From Candidatus Aenigmatarchaeota archaeon (lineage in GTDB: Archaea > Aenigmatarchaeota > Aenigmatarchaeia > QMZP01 > JAFGSV01), in the NCBI GenBank assembly GCA_016934325.1, contig JAFGSV010000010.1, forward strand, positions 1 to 44,029: a DNA stretch of 44,029 nucleotides, read 5' to 3'. Under the pieces are notes generated by a model. It ran no database searches. It was not told the DNA's origin and was given only the letters and a program-made list of their open reading frames with translations. Position 1 is the first letter of the stretch. Each line of letters opens with the position of its first letter. Position numbers and translations under genes: made by a program. Shown piece by piece: positions 1-7,450 of this stretch.

Positions 1-288
1 AGCATAATAAGCCTTTTGAAAAGGAAGGGGCCGAAGAATGTCAGGCAGATATGTCTTGAATTGGGATTTGAACAGAGCAGGGTTTCGCACAATCTGAAGA
101 GCCTGGTCGCCTGCGGGTTCGTGCATTCGGAGTGGCGAGGAAAGAACAAGGTCTATGCGCTGGATGCTGAACACATATTGCCGATTCTTGACGAAATCGA
201 CAAGCACATCAGCAGGTACAGCGAGAGACTTGAGAGATGCGGGATACTGAAGGGAAAGAAATCATGCCAATACGTGAAGGAGGTTTGA
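1..288 (+). CDS. ArsR-type winged-helix regulator, 5' end outside window
   Basis: The reading frame is open from base 1, so the gene is cut by the window edge; the TTG at base 16 given by the ORF track is probably internal. The visible part carries a winged-helix fold: a recognition-helix-like stretch (FEQSRVSHNLKSL) followed by a wing (GFVHSEWRGKNKVYAL), the usual layout of ArsR/SmtB DNA-binding proteins. The C-terminal part is helical with two cysteines, which could sense metal or redox state, though I see no full sensor motif. It ends one base before the next ATG, so it is co-transcribed with the Fe-S protein, thioredoxin and CopA genes and probably controls them. The family is clear; the ligand (copper is likely from context) is inference. 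Confidence 0.75.
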   Translation, partial: SIISLLKRKGPKNVRQICLELGFEQSRVSHNLKSLVACGFVHSEWRGKNKVYALDAEHILPILDEIDKHISRYSERLERCGILKGKKSCQYVKEV

Positions 289-289
289 C

Positions 290-1132
290 ATGGTCAAAAG
301 GAAGATAATCGAGATAGATGAGAAGAAATGCAACGGATGCGGACAGTGCATCCCGGGCTGCCCGGAGGGAGCGCTGCAGATAATCGAAGGGAAGGCGAGG
401 CTCGTCAGCGACCTCTTCTGCGACGGGCTGGGGGCATGCATAGGCACCTGCCCTAGTGGCGCCATCAAGGTCATCGAAAGGCAAGCCGAGCCTTATGATG
501 AGAGGAAGGTTATGGAGAAGATCGTCAAGCAGGGAAAGAACGTCATCAAGGCACATCTGCGGCATCTGAAAGAGCACGGGCAGCATGAATATCTGATGGA
601 GGCTGTCGGTTTCCTGCATGAGAAGGGCATCGACAATCCAATCGGGTGGACGAAGAAGACGCGAAAGCCCTCCATGCCTTGCGGATGCCCGGGGTCAATG
701 GTGATGGATTTCGGGAACAGGGACGTTGCTGAAGGCAAACCAGATGATTCACCGAAACACGGGCAGAAGTCCGAGCTCAGGCAATGGCCCGTCCAGCTCA
801 TGCTGGTACCGCCGCATTCGCCTTATCTGGAGGATTCCCATCTTCTGATATCTGCTGACTGCGTGCCTTTCGCTTTGCCGAATTTCCATCAGGACTACCT
901 GCGGGGGAGGAGGCTCCTCGTGGGTTGCCCTAAATTGGATGATATCGATTTATATCGGGAGAAGCTTGCCGAGATCTTCAGATCGAACAATATCAGAAGC
1001 GCCACTGTGCTTCATATGGAAGTCCCTTGCTGCTTCGGGCTCAGGCACCTGGTTGAGGAGGCCGTCAGGGATTCGGGCAGGAAGATCGGCGTTGACGTCA
1101 AGATAATCCCGGTCCTGGTGAAGGGTGGATGA
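290..1132 (+). CDS. 4Fe-4S ferredoxin-domain protein with additional Cys motifs
   Basis: This 280-residue cytosolic protein begins with two ferredoxin motifs: CNGCGQCIPGCP near residue 16 and a second, looser one with C-x(4)-C-x(3)-CP near residue 45. These should bind one or two [4Fe-4S] clusters. Farther on are a CGCPG motif (about 130), GCPKLDD (about 212) and VPCCFG (about 245), typical of archaeal and clostridial Fe-S proteins of unknown reaction. An AAGGAGG ribosome-binding site lies at the end of the ArsR gene and the ATG follows that stop by one base. The next gene starts immediately after its stop. Its place between a metal regulator and a membrane thioredoxin/CopA pair suggests electron supply or a thiol-redox role. 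No specific enzyme can be named. Confidence 0.7.
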   Translation: MVKRKIIEIDEKKCNGCGQCIPGCPEGALQIIEGKARLVSDLFCDGLGACIGTCPSGAIKVIERQAEPYDERKVMEKIVKQGKNVIKAHLRHLKEHGQHEYLMEAVGFLHEKGIDNPIGWTKKTRKPSMPCGCPGSMVMDFGNRDVAEGKPDDSPKHGQKSELRQWPVQLMLVPPHSPYLEDSHLLISADCVPFALPNFHQDYLRGRRLLVGCPKLDDIDLYREKLAEIFRSNNIRSATVLHMEVPCCFGLRHLVEEAVRDSGRKIGVDVKIIPVLVKGG

Positions 1133-1133
1133 C

Positions 1134-1505
1134 ATGGAAAGGAACAGCGTTATCGCAATCATCGTAGTGCTTGGTATCGTCCTCATGTCCTCAGTCTACG
1201 TTTCCAACACAAGCCCACCGGATGTCCCTCCGGGGAAATATGATGGCTTCGCTCAATGCCTGACGGAGCAGGGAGCCGTGATGTACGGGACGGACTGGTG
1301 CTCGAATTGCAAAGAGCAGAAGGCGTTGTTCGGGACATCCTTCGATTACGTAGATTATTTCAACTGCGATTATAACAAAGATGCGTGCAGGGAAATCGGT
1401 GTCAGTGGTTATCCCACATGGGGGATTGGCGGGAAGATGTACCCAGGGAAGCAAACCCTCGAGGAACTTACTGCTCTCAGCGGATGCGAAATGTGGGAAG
1501 CGTGA
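1134..1505 (+). CDS. Membrane-anchored thioredoxin-like protein (WCSNC)
   Basis: A single N-terminal hydrophobic segment (residues about 6-22, IAIIVVLGIVLMSSVYV) acts as signal anchor and places the rest outside the membrane. The soluble part is a short thioredoxin fold with the redox motif W-C-S-N-C after a beta strand (VMYGTDWCSNC) and a cis-Pro-like segment GYPTWGI. It resembles the thioredoxin domains that partner VKOR-type disulfide machinery. I start at ATG 1134; the ORF track's GTG at 1125 overlaps the upstream gene's end and adds only three residues. It lies between the Fe-S protein and copA, so a role in keeping extracytoplasmic thiols or copper ligands reduced is plausible but inferred. 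Confidence 0.75.
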   Translation: MERNSVIAIIVVLGIVLMSSVYVSNTSPPDVPPGKYDGFAQCLTEQGAVMYGTDWCSNCKEQKALFGTSFDYVDYFNCDYNKDACREIGVSGYPTWGIGGKMYPGKQTLEELTALSGCEMWEA

Positions 1506-1521
1506 GGGGAGGTCATGACCC

Positions 1522-3729
1522 ATGCAAAGGAAGACAATTCCGATAACAGGTATGCATTGCGCATCCTGTGCCCAGAGGATCGAGGGAGCGCTTAAGGATA
1601 CCAAGGGCGTCAAGAAGGCCAACGTCAATTTCGCGACTGAAAGGGCGACCGTCGAGTACGACGATTCGGTCCTGGGCGAGGAAGACGTTCTCGGAGTGAT
1701 TGAGAAGCTCGGCTACAGGCCCATAGTTGATGTTGGTAGAAGCCAGGACAGGGAAAGGCTCGAAAGGGAGAAGGAGACGAGGTCTCTGAAGTCGCTCTTC
1801 CTTATATCACTAGCCTTATCGGTACCGGTCTTCATCATCTCCATGGTCCTTGAGATGTGGATGGGGCTCACGGTGCCTTACGGGACTTACATTCAGCTGC
1901 TGCTGGCCACCCCCGTCCAGTTCATCGTCGGATTCAGGTTCTATAAGGGGGCCTACTCCGCGCTCAGGGCGAGGACGGCATCGATGGACACGCTCGTCGC
2001 CATCGGGACTTCCGCCTCCTATCTCTACAGCGTGCTGGTGCTGGCATTCCCCGCCTTTCTCGGCGATGCCGTCTATTTCGAGACCAGCGCAGTACTCATA
2101 ACCTTCATCATATTCGGCAGGTGGCTGGAATCGATCGCGAAGGGGAAGACCTCGGAAGCCATAAAGAGGCTCATGGGGCTGCAGCCGAAGACAGCGATCG
2201 TGGTCAGGAAAGGGAAGGAGCTCGAGATACCGATCGATGAGGTTTTGGTAGGCGACATAGTTTTGGTGAAGCCCGGGCAGAAGATACCCGTCGACGGCAT
2301 CATAGTCGACGGGTTCTCGAGCGTCGACGAATCCATGATAACTGGCGAGAGCATACCCATGGAGAAGAAGCCGGGGGATACGGTGATAGGAGCGACGATC
2401 AATAAGCACGGTTCCTTCAGGTTCAGGGCAACCAAAGTCGGGAAGGAAATGGCCCTGCACCAGATAATAAAGCTGGTCGAGGATGCGCAGACGAGCAAGG
2501 CCCCCATACAGAGGCTTGCGGACAAGGTGAGCGGATATTTCGTGCCGGCCGTCATATTGATCGCCATCGCATCCTTTTCCTTATGGTACCTTTTCCTGGG
2601 GCAGACTTTCGTCTTCTCGCTGGTGATATTCGTGGCCGTACTAATCATCGCATGCCCATGCGCCCTCGGGCTTGCGACCCCGACGGCCATAATGGTGGGC
2701 ACCGGAAAGGGGGCGGAGAACGGTATACTGATAAAAGGAGCGGAGGCGCTGGAGAACGCCCATAAGATCACGACTGTCGTCTTTGACAAGACAGGGACCC
2801 TCACCAAGGGTGAACCAAGCGTCACCGACGTGATCGGGACCGACAAAGCGGGCAGGAAAGACGTGCTTAAATACGCCGCTATCGCAGAGAAGAAATCGGA
2901 GCACCCACTCGCCGATGCCATAATTAAGAGGGCCAGGGAAAAAAGGATCAGGGTGCCGGACCCGGGCTCTTTCGAGGCGGTTCTTGGCCATGGGATCAAG
3001 GCCAGGCACGGCAGGAAGTCCATGCTCTTCGGGAACAGGAAACTCATGGAGAGGAACAGAGTGGCGATCGGAGACCTGGATGGCAGGATAATGGAGATCG
3101 AGAAAGAGGGAAAGACCGTCATGATATTATCGATAAACGGGAAGGCAGCTGGCCTGGTCGCCGTGGCCGATACACTCAAGGCCACATCGAAGGAAGCCGT
3201 CAGGACGCTGCGGGAGATGGGAAAGCAAGTCATAATGATGACCGGCGACAACGAGAGGACCGCCAAGGCAATAGCCGGGCAACTCGGAATCGACGAAGTG
3301 CTGGCACAGGTCCTTCCCGAGGACAAGGAGAAGGAAATAGCAAGGCTGCAGAGAGAAGGCAAGGTGGTCGCGATGGTTGGAGACGGCATTAACGACGCTC
3401 CCGCTCTGGCGAGGTCGGACATAGGCATAGCGTTGGGGGCGGGTTCGGACGTTGCGCTCGAGACGGGCCAGATAGTCCTCGTCAAGGACGACCCCATGGA
3501 CGTGGCCACTGCCATCGACCTGAGCAACTTCACCATAAAGAAGATAAGGCAGAACCTGTTCTGGGCCTTCTTTTACAATTCCATCGGGATACCAGTCGCA
3601 GCCGGGGTGCTGTACCCGTTCACGGGATTCCTGCTCAATCCGATGGTAGCTGGCGCTGCGATGGCATTCAGCTCCGTCTCCGTCGTATCGAATTCGCTGC
3701 TGATGAAGAGGTACAGAAAGCGCCCGTAA
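1522..3729 (+). CDS. copA: Cu(I)-exporting P1B-type ATPase
   Basis: A full-length 735-residue heavy-metal ATPase that pumps Cu(I) out of the cytoplasm. One N-terminal metal-binding domain has GMHCASC (10-16). The actuator motif TGES is at 274-277, the transmembrane CPC at 378-380, the phosphorylation site DKTGT at 422-426, the HP motif at 461-462 and GDGIND at 620-625. YN in TM7 (685-686) and MxxSS in TM8 (714-718) are the Cu(I)-specific P1B-1 signature. The ribosome-binding site GAGGGGAGG precedes ATG 1522. It is the last gene of a tight run beginning with an ArsR-type regulator, so copper-responsive expression is expected. No key residue is missing. Confidence 0.96.
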   Translation: MQRKTIPITGMHCASCAQRIEGALKDTKGVKKANVNFATERATVEYDDSVLGEEDVLGVIEKLGYRPIVDVGRSQDRERLEREKETRSLKSLFLISLALSVPVFIISMVLEMWMGLTVPYGTYIQLLLATPVQFIVGFRFYKGAYSALRARTASMDTLVAIGTSASYLYSVLVLAFPAFLGDAVYFETSAVLITFIIFGRWLESIAKGKTSEAIKRLMGLQPKTAIVVRKGKELEIPIDEVLVGDIVLVKPGQKIPVDGIIVDGFSSVDESMITGESIPMEKKPGDTVIGATINKHGSFRFRATKVGKEMALHQIIKLVEDAQTSKAPIQRLADKVSGYFVPAVILIAIASFSLWYLFLGQTFVFSLVIFVAVLIIACPCALGLATPTAIMVGTGKGAENGILIKGAEALENAHKITTVVFDKTGTLTKGEPSVTDVIGTDKAGRKDVLKYAAIAEKKSEHPLADAIIKRAREKRIRVPDPGSFEAVLGHGIKARHGRKSMLFGNRKLMERNRVAIGDLDGRIMEIEKEGKTVMILSINGKAAGLVAVADTLKATSKEAVRTLREMGKQVIMMTGDNERTAKAIAGQLGIDEVLAQVLPEDKEKEIARLQREGKVVAMVGDGINDAPALARSDIGIALGAGSDVALETGQIVLVKDDPMDVATAIDLSNFTIKKIRQNLFWAFFYNSIGIPVAAGVLYPFTGFLLNPMVAGAAMAFSSVSVVSNSLLMKRYRKRP

Positions 3730-3760
3730 ACATTTATTTTGAATCGGCATTTTTATAATT

Positions 3761-4096
3761 ATGGAAGAAAATACATACCTCCAATCGCTGAAGCATTCCC
3801 TGTGGAATGCCATAGCCGGGACGAGGGGAGGTATTACCAGGATAGAGATATTGCAGTTGCTGAGGGAGAGGCCGTACAACACGAACCAGCTTCATGAGAA
3901 GCTCAAGCTGGATTACAAGACCATACAGCACCATATCAGGGTGCTTACAAATGGCAATATCATAGTCACCGAGGATGAGAAGAAATACGGATCGATGTAT
4001 TTTCTTGCCCCGAGATTGGAAGAGAATATAGGCATTTTTGATGAAATCTTGGATAAAATTGGGAAAAAGAAGATAAACGTGGAGGGCAGAAAATAA
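3761..4096 (+). CDS. ArsR-family winged-helix transcriptional regulator
   Basis: A 111-residue DNA-binding protein. The segment from about residue 25 to 80 is a winged helix: helix 2 RIEILQLLRERPYN, recognition helix YKTIQHHIRVLTN, and a wing rich in acidic and lysine residues. It has no cysteine, so a metal thiolate sensor is unlikely. A TATA-like stretch (CATTTATTTTG) about 30 bp before the ATG suggests its own leaderless transcript, separate from copA. The next gene begins 10 bp downstream and encodes a small membrane protein, a pairing that suggests a membrane partner or target. The specific effector is unknown. Confidence 0.8.
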   Translation: MEENTYLQSLKHSLWNAIAGTRGGITRIEILQLLRERPYNTNQLHEKLKLDYKTIQHHIRVLTNGNIIVTEDEKKYGSMYFLAPRLEENIGIFDEILDKIGKKKINVEGRK

Positions 4097-4106
4097 AGGT
4101 GGTCAG

Positions 4107-4394
4107 ATGCATCTATTTTACATTATGACGCCCGGAATCAACGCGATCAACGCGATCATCCTAGTCGCACTGCTGTACATATTCGTAAAAAACTACAGGA
4201 ACATCAAATCCAATTATAATTTTGGCCTTTTGCTGTTCTCTTCCCTCTTTCTCGCGCAGAACCTGCTCATGCTCCATCTGGGAATCTTCATGTGGCCATC
4301 CGGCATAACCGAGGATATCATGCTTCATATTTTGGTTGTAAACGTCATTCAATTGCTGGGCTTGATTCCGCTTCTCTATATCACTTGGAAATGA
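4107..4394 (+). CDS. Small three-helix membrane protein, unknown function
   Basis: This 95-residue protein has three clear hydrophobic segments (about 8-28, 38-58 and 70-92) separated by short polar loops, the first loop being positively charged (KNYRNIKSN), so the N terminus should lie outside. Residue F/L/I content is high and there are no cysteines. The ribosome-binding site AGGTGG precedes ATG 4107; ATG 4125 is a possible later start. It follows the ArsR-type gene by 10 bp and both share a lower GC content than neighbouring housekeeping genes. I do not recognise a family. A regulator/membrane-protein pair such as this is often a sensing unit, but that is only an inference from position. 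Confidence 0.6.
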   Translation: MHLFYIMTPGINAINAIILVALLYIFVKNYRNIKSNYNFGLLLFSSLFLAQNLLMLHLGIFMWPSGITEDIMLHILVVNVIQLLGLIPLLYITWK

Positions 4395-4443
4395 ATTGGG
4401 ACAAATCCGTAATTTATTGGAAGTAATCTCGGAATATCGTTTT

Positions 4444-4467
4444 AAATAGGGTTTTCAAGCCCTATTT
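4444..4467. promoter_or_regulatory. 8-bp inverted repeat over a TATA-like element
   Basis: AAATAGGG and CCCTATTT form a perfect inverted repeat with an 8-nt spacer, and its left arm overlaps the TATA-like string GTTTTAAATAG. A TATA box here would start transcription near 4468-4472, directly before the foldable stretch described next. The repeat could be an operator for a dimeric regulator (the ArsR-type gene is 350 bp upstream) or a terminator-like hairpin for the upstream pair of genes. The symmetry is seen; the role is inferred. Confidence 0.45.
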
Positions 4468-4700
4468 GGGGTGAAAAATGTTCGAGGTTCGCTGGGCTTA
4501 AATGGGGATGATTCTGCCAAGATGACCCTAGAAAGATGGGCGCGTGCATTTCAATTCCAAGGCTGGGAGAAGAGCGTCCCAAGTCATAGGAACGTAATCC
4601 TGAAGTGCTCTTGCCTCCGTGGCATTCCCACGGAGCTTCCGGCGAGCAATTCGCATGCGGGGCTTGACTCTCCCCGGCCTTGGAGTAATAATTATGCCAG
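4468..4700 (+). ncRNA. Candidate structured RNA of unknown class
   Basis: The 370-bp gap between the small membrane protein and the Met/His-rich protein holds no convincing gene but folds strongly. A 14-bp helix (ATTCCAAGGCTGGG at 4554-4567 with CCCCGGCCTTGG plus AGT ending at 4686, with U-G wobbles) closes a domain. Inside are AAGAGC/GCTCTT (4570-4575 with 4607-4612), an uninterrupted 8-bp hairpin CTCCGTGG-CATTC-CCACGGAG (4615-4635) and GCGA-GCAAT-TCGC (4642-4654). A TATA-like box lies at 4439-4448 and a second (CCTTAAATAATT, about 4702) serves the next gene, so this looks like its own transcription unit. I looked for RNase P and SRP RNA core motifs and did not find them. The strand follows the TATA box; exact ends are unknown. 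Confidence 0.45.
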
Positions 4701-4764
4701 ATCCTTAAATAATTGTTGTTCAAGGTGGTCGAGGGAATCGCTCGATGAATTGGGAGGTGACGAA

Positions 4765-5025
4765 ATGAGTAAAATAGCAGTGGCGGCGGCTTTGTTGCTG
4801 CTTGCAATATTCTTTGCGGGTATCGCATCAGCGCACCAAGCTTATTCTTATGCCAGCATGATGGGGCGGTATGACGAGCATTACATGAATATGTCAGAAT
4901 TGCACAGGCAGTACATGGACGGAGAGTTGACGTTCCAGGAATTCCACGCCGATGGAATGCACTGCGGGGACGGATATGGTATGATGGGATTCCCCTTATT
5001 CTGGATGATGCGGCAGCCCGATTAA
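4765..5025 (+). CDS. Small secreted Met/His-rich protein, possible copper binder
   Basis: The true start is ATG 4765 with the ribosome-binding site GGGAGGTGA; the ORF track's 184-residue version reads through the upstream foldable region by chance. The 86-residue product has an N-terminal signal sequence (AVAAALLLLAIFFAGIASA) with a likely cleavage after ASA. The mature part (about 60 residues) is rich in Met, His, Tyr and Asp (MMGRYDEHYMNM, HADGMHCGDGYGMM). Such Met/His clusters are typical of extracytoplasmic Cu(I)/Cu(II)-binding proteins. It lies 1 kb after copA. A role as an external copper chaperone or buffer is inferred from composition and neighbourhood; no family is recognised. Confidence 0.7.
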   Translation: MSKIAVAAALLLLAIFFAGIASAHQAYSYASMMGRYDEHYMNMSELHRQYMDGELTFQEFHADGMHCGDGYGMMGFPLFWMMRQPD

Positions 5026-5037
5026 AGCAATAAGATA

Positions 5038-5058
5038 GGGTGCGGGTCGCCCGCACCC
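5038..5058. terminator. Perfect 9-bp GC-rich hairpin between convergent genes
   Basis: GGGTGCGGG, loop TCG, CCCGCACCC, followed by ATTTAATT. It sits in the 92-bp gap between two convergent genes, 13 bp after the Met/His-rich gene. The hairpin is perfect and can serve either strand as terminator or RNA-stability element. Archaeal termination usually relies on U-tracts, so the function is inferred. Confidence 0.6.
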
Positions 5059-5117
5059 ATTTAATTGCATGTGTCCCACTCTGAAATACGGAGGTACATG
5101 CCTTTTCTATCAACCGA

Positions 5118-5492
5118 TCAGGACTTCCACAATCCATGCACGTTGCAATGCTCCCTGGCGGTCACGTTATCGGCATGGATGCAGAATTCCGTTTCCGGAG
5201 CCTCGCCGGGTTTTAGGAAGTGTCTGTATGCCTGGCCGTCCGCGATTATCTCGATCCACTCTATGAAGTGTTCCTTTACCATGGGATGTGGAACCGAACC
5301 GACCTTGACCTTTATCCCTTTGTCCGTCTTCTCCATCACGGGAACGTGCTTCTCCTGGCCAGCATCTTGAGTCTTCCCGGGCAGCAATTCCATGGGCTGG
5401 CCGCAGCACACAAGCTCTCCCACTCCCGTATGGAGCACTTCGACTATGTTGCCGCATATGTTGCATCTGTAAATCTCTAAAATCTTCGTCAT
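5118..5492 (-). CDS. dfx: Desulfoferrodoxin (superoxide reductase, two-iron class)
   Basis: It reduces superoxide to hydrogen peroxide without releasing oxygen, a defence of anaerobes. The N-terminal desulforedoxin domain has the Fe(Cys)4 ligands CNIC (11-14) and the CC pair near 29-30. The neelaredoxin domain carries the catalytic iron ligands: His in EKHVPV (about 48), HPM (about 68), EHF (about 74), and the Cys and His of EHCNVHG near the C terminus; the catalytic Glu and Lys region (EKHVP) is present. Length 124 is typical. The ribosome-binding site GGGAGGTGAAATC fixes the start. It is the last gene of the redox operon and follows the ferritin-like gene by 15 bp. Confidence 0.95.
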   Translation of the reverse strand: MTKILEIYRCNICGNIVEVLHTGVGELVCCGQPMELLPGKTQDAGQEKHVPVMEKTDKGIKVKVGSVPHPMVKEHFIEWIEIIADGQAYRHFLKPGEAPETEFCIHADNVTAREHCNVHGLWKS

Positions 5493-5507
5493 GATTTCAC
5501 CTCCCGT

Positions 5508-5789
5508 TCATTCCGTCAACTCATCAACTTCCTTCTTCCCTTCTTCCAGTTCCTTCACCTGCTCGGCGTCTTCTTTAAGCAGCAGAGCCTGGAATTCGCC
5601 CATGTGGGTCTTCTCTTCCTTCGCTATGTCCAGGAGCATCTTCCTGATGTTCCCGTTGCCGGTCATCGCAGCCATCTGTTCATAGAAATTAACCGCGTCC
5701 AGCTCGGCGATTATTCCCGCTCTCAGTATTTCCTTGTCCAAATCGGCCTTCTTCACTTTTTCAAGATTCACTGGCAGTTGCGATAGCAT
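5508..5789 (-). CDS. Short ferritin-like diiron protein (EncFtn-like)
   Basis: The start is ATG at 5789, directly after GGAGGTGAAA; the track's longer version adds nine residues that include the ribosome-binding site. The 93-residue product has two helices with iron-ligand motifs: ELDAVNFYEQMAA and EEKTHMGEF. These match the spacing of short, half-ferritin proteins that dimerise to make one diiron site, as in encapsulin-cargo ferritins (EncFtn). A charged C-terminal tail (EELEEGKKEVDELTE-like) could be a targeting peptide, but no encapsulin gene is in this window. It probably stores or oxidises iron and handles peroxide together with the rubrerythrins of the operon. Confidence 0.72.
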   Translation of the reverse strand: MLSQLPVNLEKVKKADLDKEILRAGIIAELDAVNFYEQMAAMTGNGNIRKMLLDIAKEEKTHMGEFQALLLKEDAEQVKELEEGKKEVDELTE

Positions 5790-5816
5790 ATTTTCACCTC
5801 CTATTTTGTAATGCAC

Positions 5817-6728
5817 CTATGATTTCAGGTTGGCAAGATACTTCGCGGCCTTGATCAGCGCCATGCATCCCTGGCCAGCAGAGATTACGTATTGATACTC
5901 GTGACCTGAAGCGCAGTCTCCGGCTGCGAATATCCCCGGGACGCTGGTGTGGCACTGGCAGTCGATCTTTATGTGGCCGTCCTCATCCAGCTCCACCAGA
6001 CCCTTGAAAGGTTCGGTGTTGGGGATCCTACCAATCTCGATGATCACTCCCCCGACATCGAGCTTCTTTTCCTCGCCGTTCTGCTTGTATTTGTGTCCTG
6101 ACACGAGGCCGTCTCCGAGTATCTCCGTTGTCTGCGCATTGAACAAGATTTCGACCTTGGGATTCTCCTTCAGCCTTTCCTGCAGGTATTCATGGCCTTT
6201 CAGCCTGTCGCCCCTGATAACCAGGTAGATCTTCGACGCGATGTCCTTGAGGAAGTCGACCGCCTCCAGGGCGGCATTGCCGCTCCCGACCACCGCGACA
6301 TCCATTCCTGCGAAAAGCGGGCCGTCGCAGATGGAGCAATAGGTGACGCCCTTCTTGTCCAGCCTTTCTTCCCCGGGCACGTTTAGCTTCCTGGGCAAGG
6401 ACCCCGTAGCGATGATTACGGATTTCGTGTCGTATTCGCTCTTGTCCGTCATCACCTTGAAGTCCGCGCCCCGCCTCCTGACTTCCCTGACGGTCTCGAT
6501 AAGGACGTTCACCTTGTTGAATTCCATCTGCTTCTGCATGATGGACCGGAACTCGATCCCGCTGGCCTTGACCAGGCCCGGGTAATTGAGGACCTCGCCG
6601 CTCACCATGAACTGCCCCCCGAAGTCCGTCGAGACTATCTCGAAACGCATCCTCTTCCTGGCGGCATACATCGCCGCGGTTAGGCCCGCGATCCCGGCCC
6701 CGATTATTATCGTATCGTATTCCTTCAT
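5817..6728 (-). CDS. trxB: Thioredoxin reductase-like flavoprotein
   Basis: A 303-residue FAD/NAD(P)H-dependent disulfide reductase. The FAD-binding GAGIAG lies at about residue 9, the redox pair is in YCSICDGPLF (about 133-136), the second dinucleotide fold is GSGNAA (about 155), and the C-terminal FAD motif is FAAGDCA (about 272). I start at the ATG giving MKEYDTIIIG; the track's ATG lies four codons upstream and has no ribosome-binding site. It would reduce thioredoxin, glutaredoxin-like or other small proteins of the same operon. Its direct neighbour is a ferredoxin:thioredoxin reductase-type protein, so both NAD(P)H and ferredoxin could feed the same thiol pool. Confidence 0.93.
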   Translation of the reverse strand: MKEYDTIIIGAGIAGLTAAMYAARKRMRFEIVSTDFGGQFMVSGEVLNYPGLVKASGIEFRSIMQKQMEFNKVNVLIETVREVRRRGADFKVMTDKSEYDTKSVIIATGSLPRKLNVPGEERLDKKGVTYCSICDGPLFAGMDVAVVGSGNAALEAVDFLKDIASKIYLVIRGDRLKGHEYLQERLKENPKVEILFNAQTTEILGDGLVSGHKYKQNGEEKKLDVGGVIIEIGRIPNTEPFKGLVELDEDGHIKIDCQCHTSVPGIFAAGDCASGHEYQYVISAGQGCMALIKAAKYLANLKS

Positions 6729-6749
6729 GACCAACACCATTGCATGGGC

Positions 6750-7019
6750 TCATCCTCGTCTAACGAACAGTCCGCACCAGCACCTTCCCTCTTTCTTCCA
6801 GGTATCATGCGTCTTGAAGTTGCACGGGCACAGCAGCTCCAGGTCCCTCTTCCGGCTGCCGTCCCGGAGCCTGCACGGGCAGAGCTTGAGGCCGAAATCC
6901 CGCTCATTCGCAAGCAGGCCGTCCATGATCATGCCTACGTGTCCGCTGTCCGGGTTCAGCATGAAGTCGTTCTTCTCTGCGAAACTCTCCCAGGCATGCC
7001 TGAGCTCATCTTTGTTCAT
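6750..7019 (-). CDS. Ferredoxin:thioredoxin reductase catalytic-subunit-like protein
   Basis: The 89-residue protein has the diagnostic cysteine pattern of the FTR catalytic chain: LCPCRLRDG, then LLCPCNF, then a third pair CWCGLF near the C terminus (normally CHC). In FTR these ligate a [4Fe-4S] cluster next to a redox-active disulfide, allowing one-electron donors (ferredoxin) to reduce thioredoxin disulfides. Here CHC is replaced by CWC. The variable chain of plant FTR is absent, as is usual in archaeal versions. Its ATG overlaps the stop of the upstream rubredoxin-like gene (ATGA), so the two are translationally coupled and the rubredoxin-like protein may be a partner. Confidence 0.88.
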   Translation of the reverse strand: MNKDELRHAWESFAEKNDFMLNPDSGHVGMIMDGLLANERDFGLKLCPCRLRDGSRKRDLELLCPCNFKTHDTWKKEGRCWCGLFVRRG

Positions 7020-7162
7020 AGACCCATCACTTTCTTAGCCTCGCCCCCGTCTATCTCGACGTATGCGTTCTTTGCGTTGCACGTGGGGCATATCTCTGGC
7101 CCGGATGCCCCGTAGTGTATGTCGTTGCACACGTTGCACCTGAAGAACTTCTTTCCAGGCAT
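7016..7162 (-). CDS. 48-aa rubredoxin-like protein (missed by ORF track)
   Basis: Too short for the ORF track. The start ATG at 7162 follows GGTGATAT and the stop overlaps the next gene's ATG. The product has two knuckles, RCNVCNDIHYG and ICPTCNAKNAY, 16 residues apart, the same arrangement as the rubredoxin-like domain at the end of rubrerythrins, so it should bind one Fe or Zn through four cysteines. It probably carries electrons for its operon partners (FTR-like protein, rubrerythrins, desulfoferrodoxin). The coding assignment is strong because of codon structure, ribosome-binding site and overlap coupling. Confidence 0.85.
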   Translation of the reverse strand: MPGKKFFRCNVCNDIHYGASGPEICPTCNAKNAYVEIDGGEAKKVMGL

Positions 7163-7213
7163 ATATCACCTTGGGTTCCCCGATGTTTGCTGCCGGGAAC
7201 CTTGTCTTGGCAG

Positions 7214-7450
7214 TCAGAGGTTTTCCAGCTCTTTCTCTATCGCTGGCTTGTCGAAGCCGACGATTATCTTGCCGTTTATCTCGATCTGCGGCACTCCCAT
7301 CTGCCCCGACTTGCCTATCATCTCCCTTGCCGCGTCATGGTCCGCCGCGACGTCTATGTCGTCGAACTCGACATGCTTCTGGTGCAGGAACTCCTTTACC
7401 AGGTGGCAGTACGGGCACGTGGGGGTCGAATATACTTTAACCTTGCTCAC
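7214..7450 (-). CDS. Glutaredoxin/NrdH-like protein (CPYC)
   Basis: A 78-residue thioredoxin-fold redox protein with YSTPTCPYCHLVKEF (CPYC at about 11-14) and the cis-Pro segment GVPQIEINGKIIVGF, hallmarks of glutaredoxin-like/NrdH proteins. The start is GTG 7450, and its first 14 bp lie inside the end of the upstream reverse-rubrerythrin gene, with the ribosome-binding site AGGAGTGAG in that gene. It lacks the strict glutathione-binding residues I would expect in a true glutaredoxin, so reduction by TrxB or the FTR-like protein of the same operon is likely. Confidence 0.92.
   Translation of the reverse strand: MSKVKVYSTPTCPYCHLVKEFLHQKHVEFDDIDVAADHDAAREMIGKSGQMGVPQIEINGKIIVGFDKPAIEKELENL

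Noticed and set aside
1816-3536. Minus-strand ORFs opposite copA
   Set aside because: copA carries every expected motif; the antisense frames are Ser/Ile-rich mirror artefacts.
4468-4700. RNase P RNA or SRP RNA
   Set aside because: I could not find the conserved GAGGAAAGUC-type core of RNase P or the GGAA/AGCAG helix-8 motif of SRP RNA.
4471-4764. N-terminal extension of the Met/His-rich gene in the ORF track
   Set aside because: It runs through an RNA-like region and a TATA box; the signal peptide begins at ATG 4765 with a strong ribosome-binding site.
4442-5137. 231-aa ORF on the minus strand
   Set aside because: It spans the foldable region, the promoter of the Met/His-rich gene and that gene in antisense; composition is not protein-like and no ribosome-binding site precedes it.
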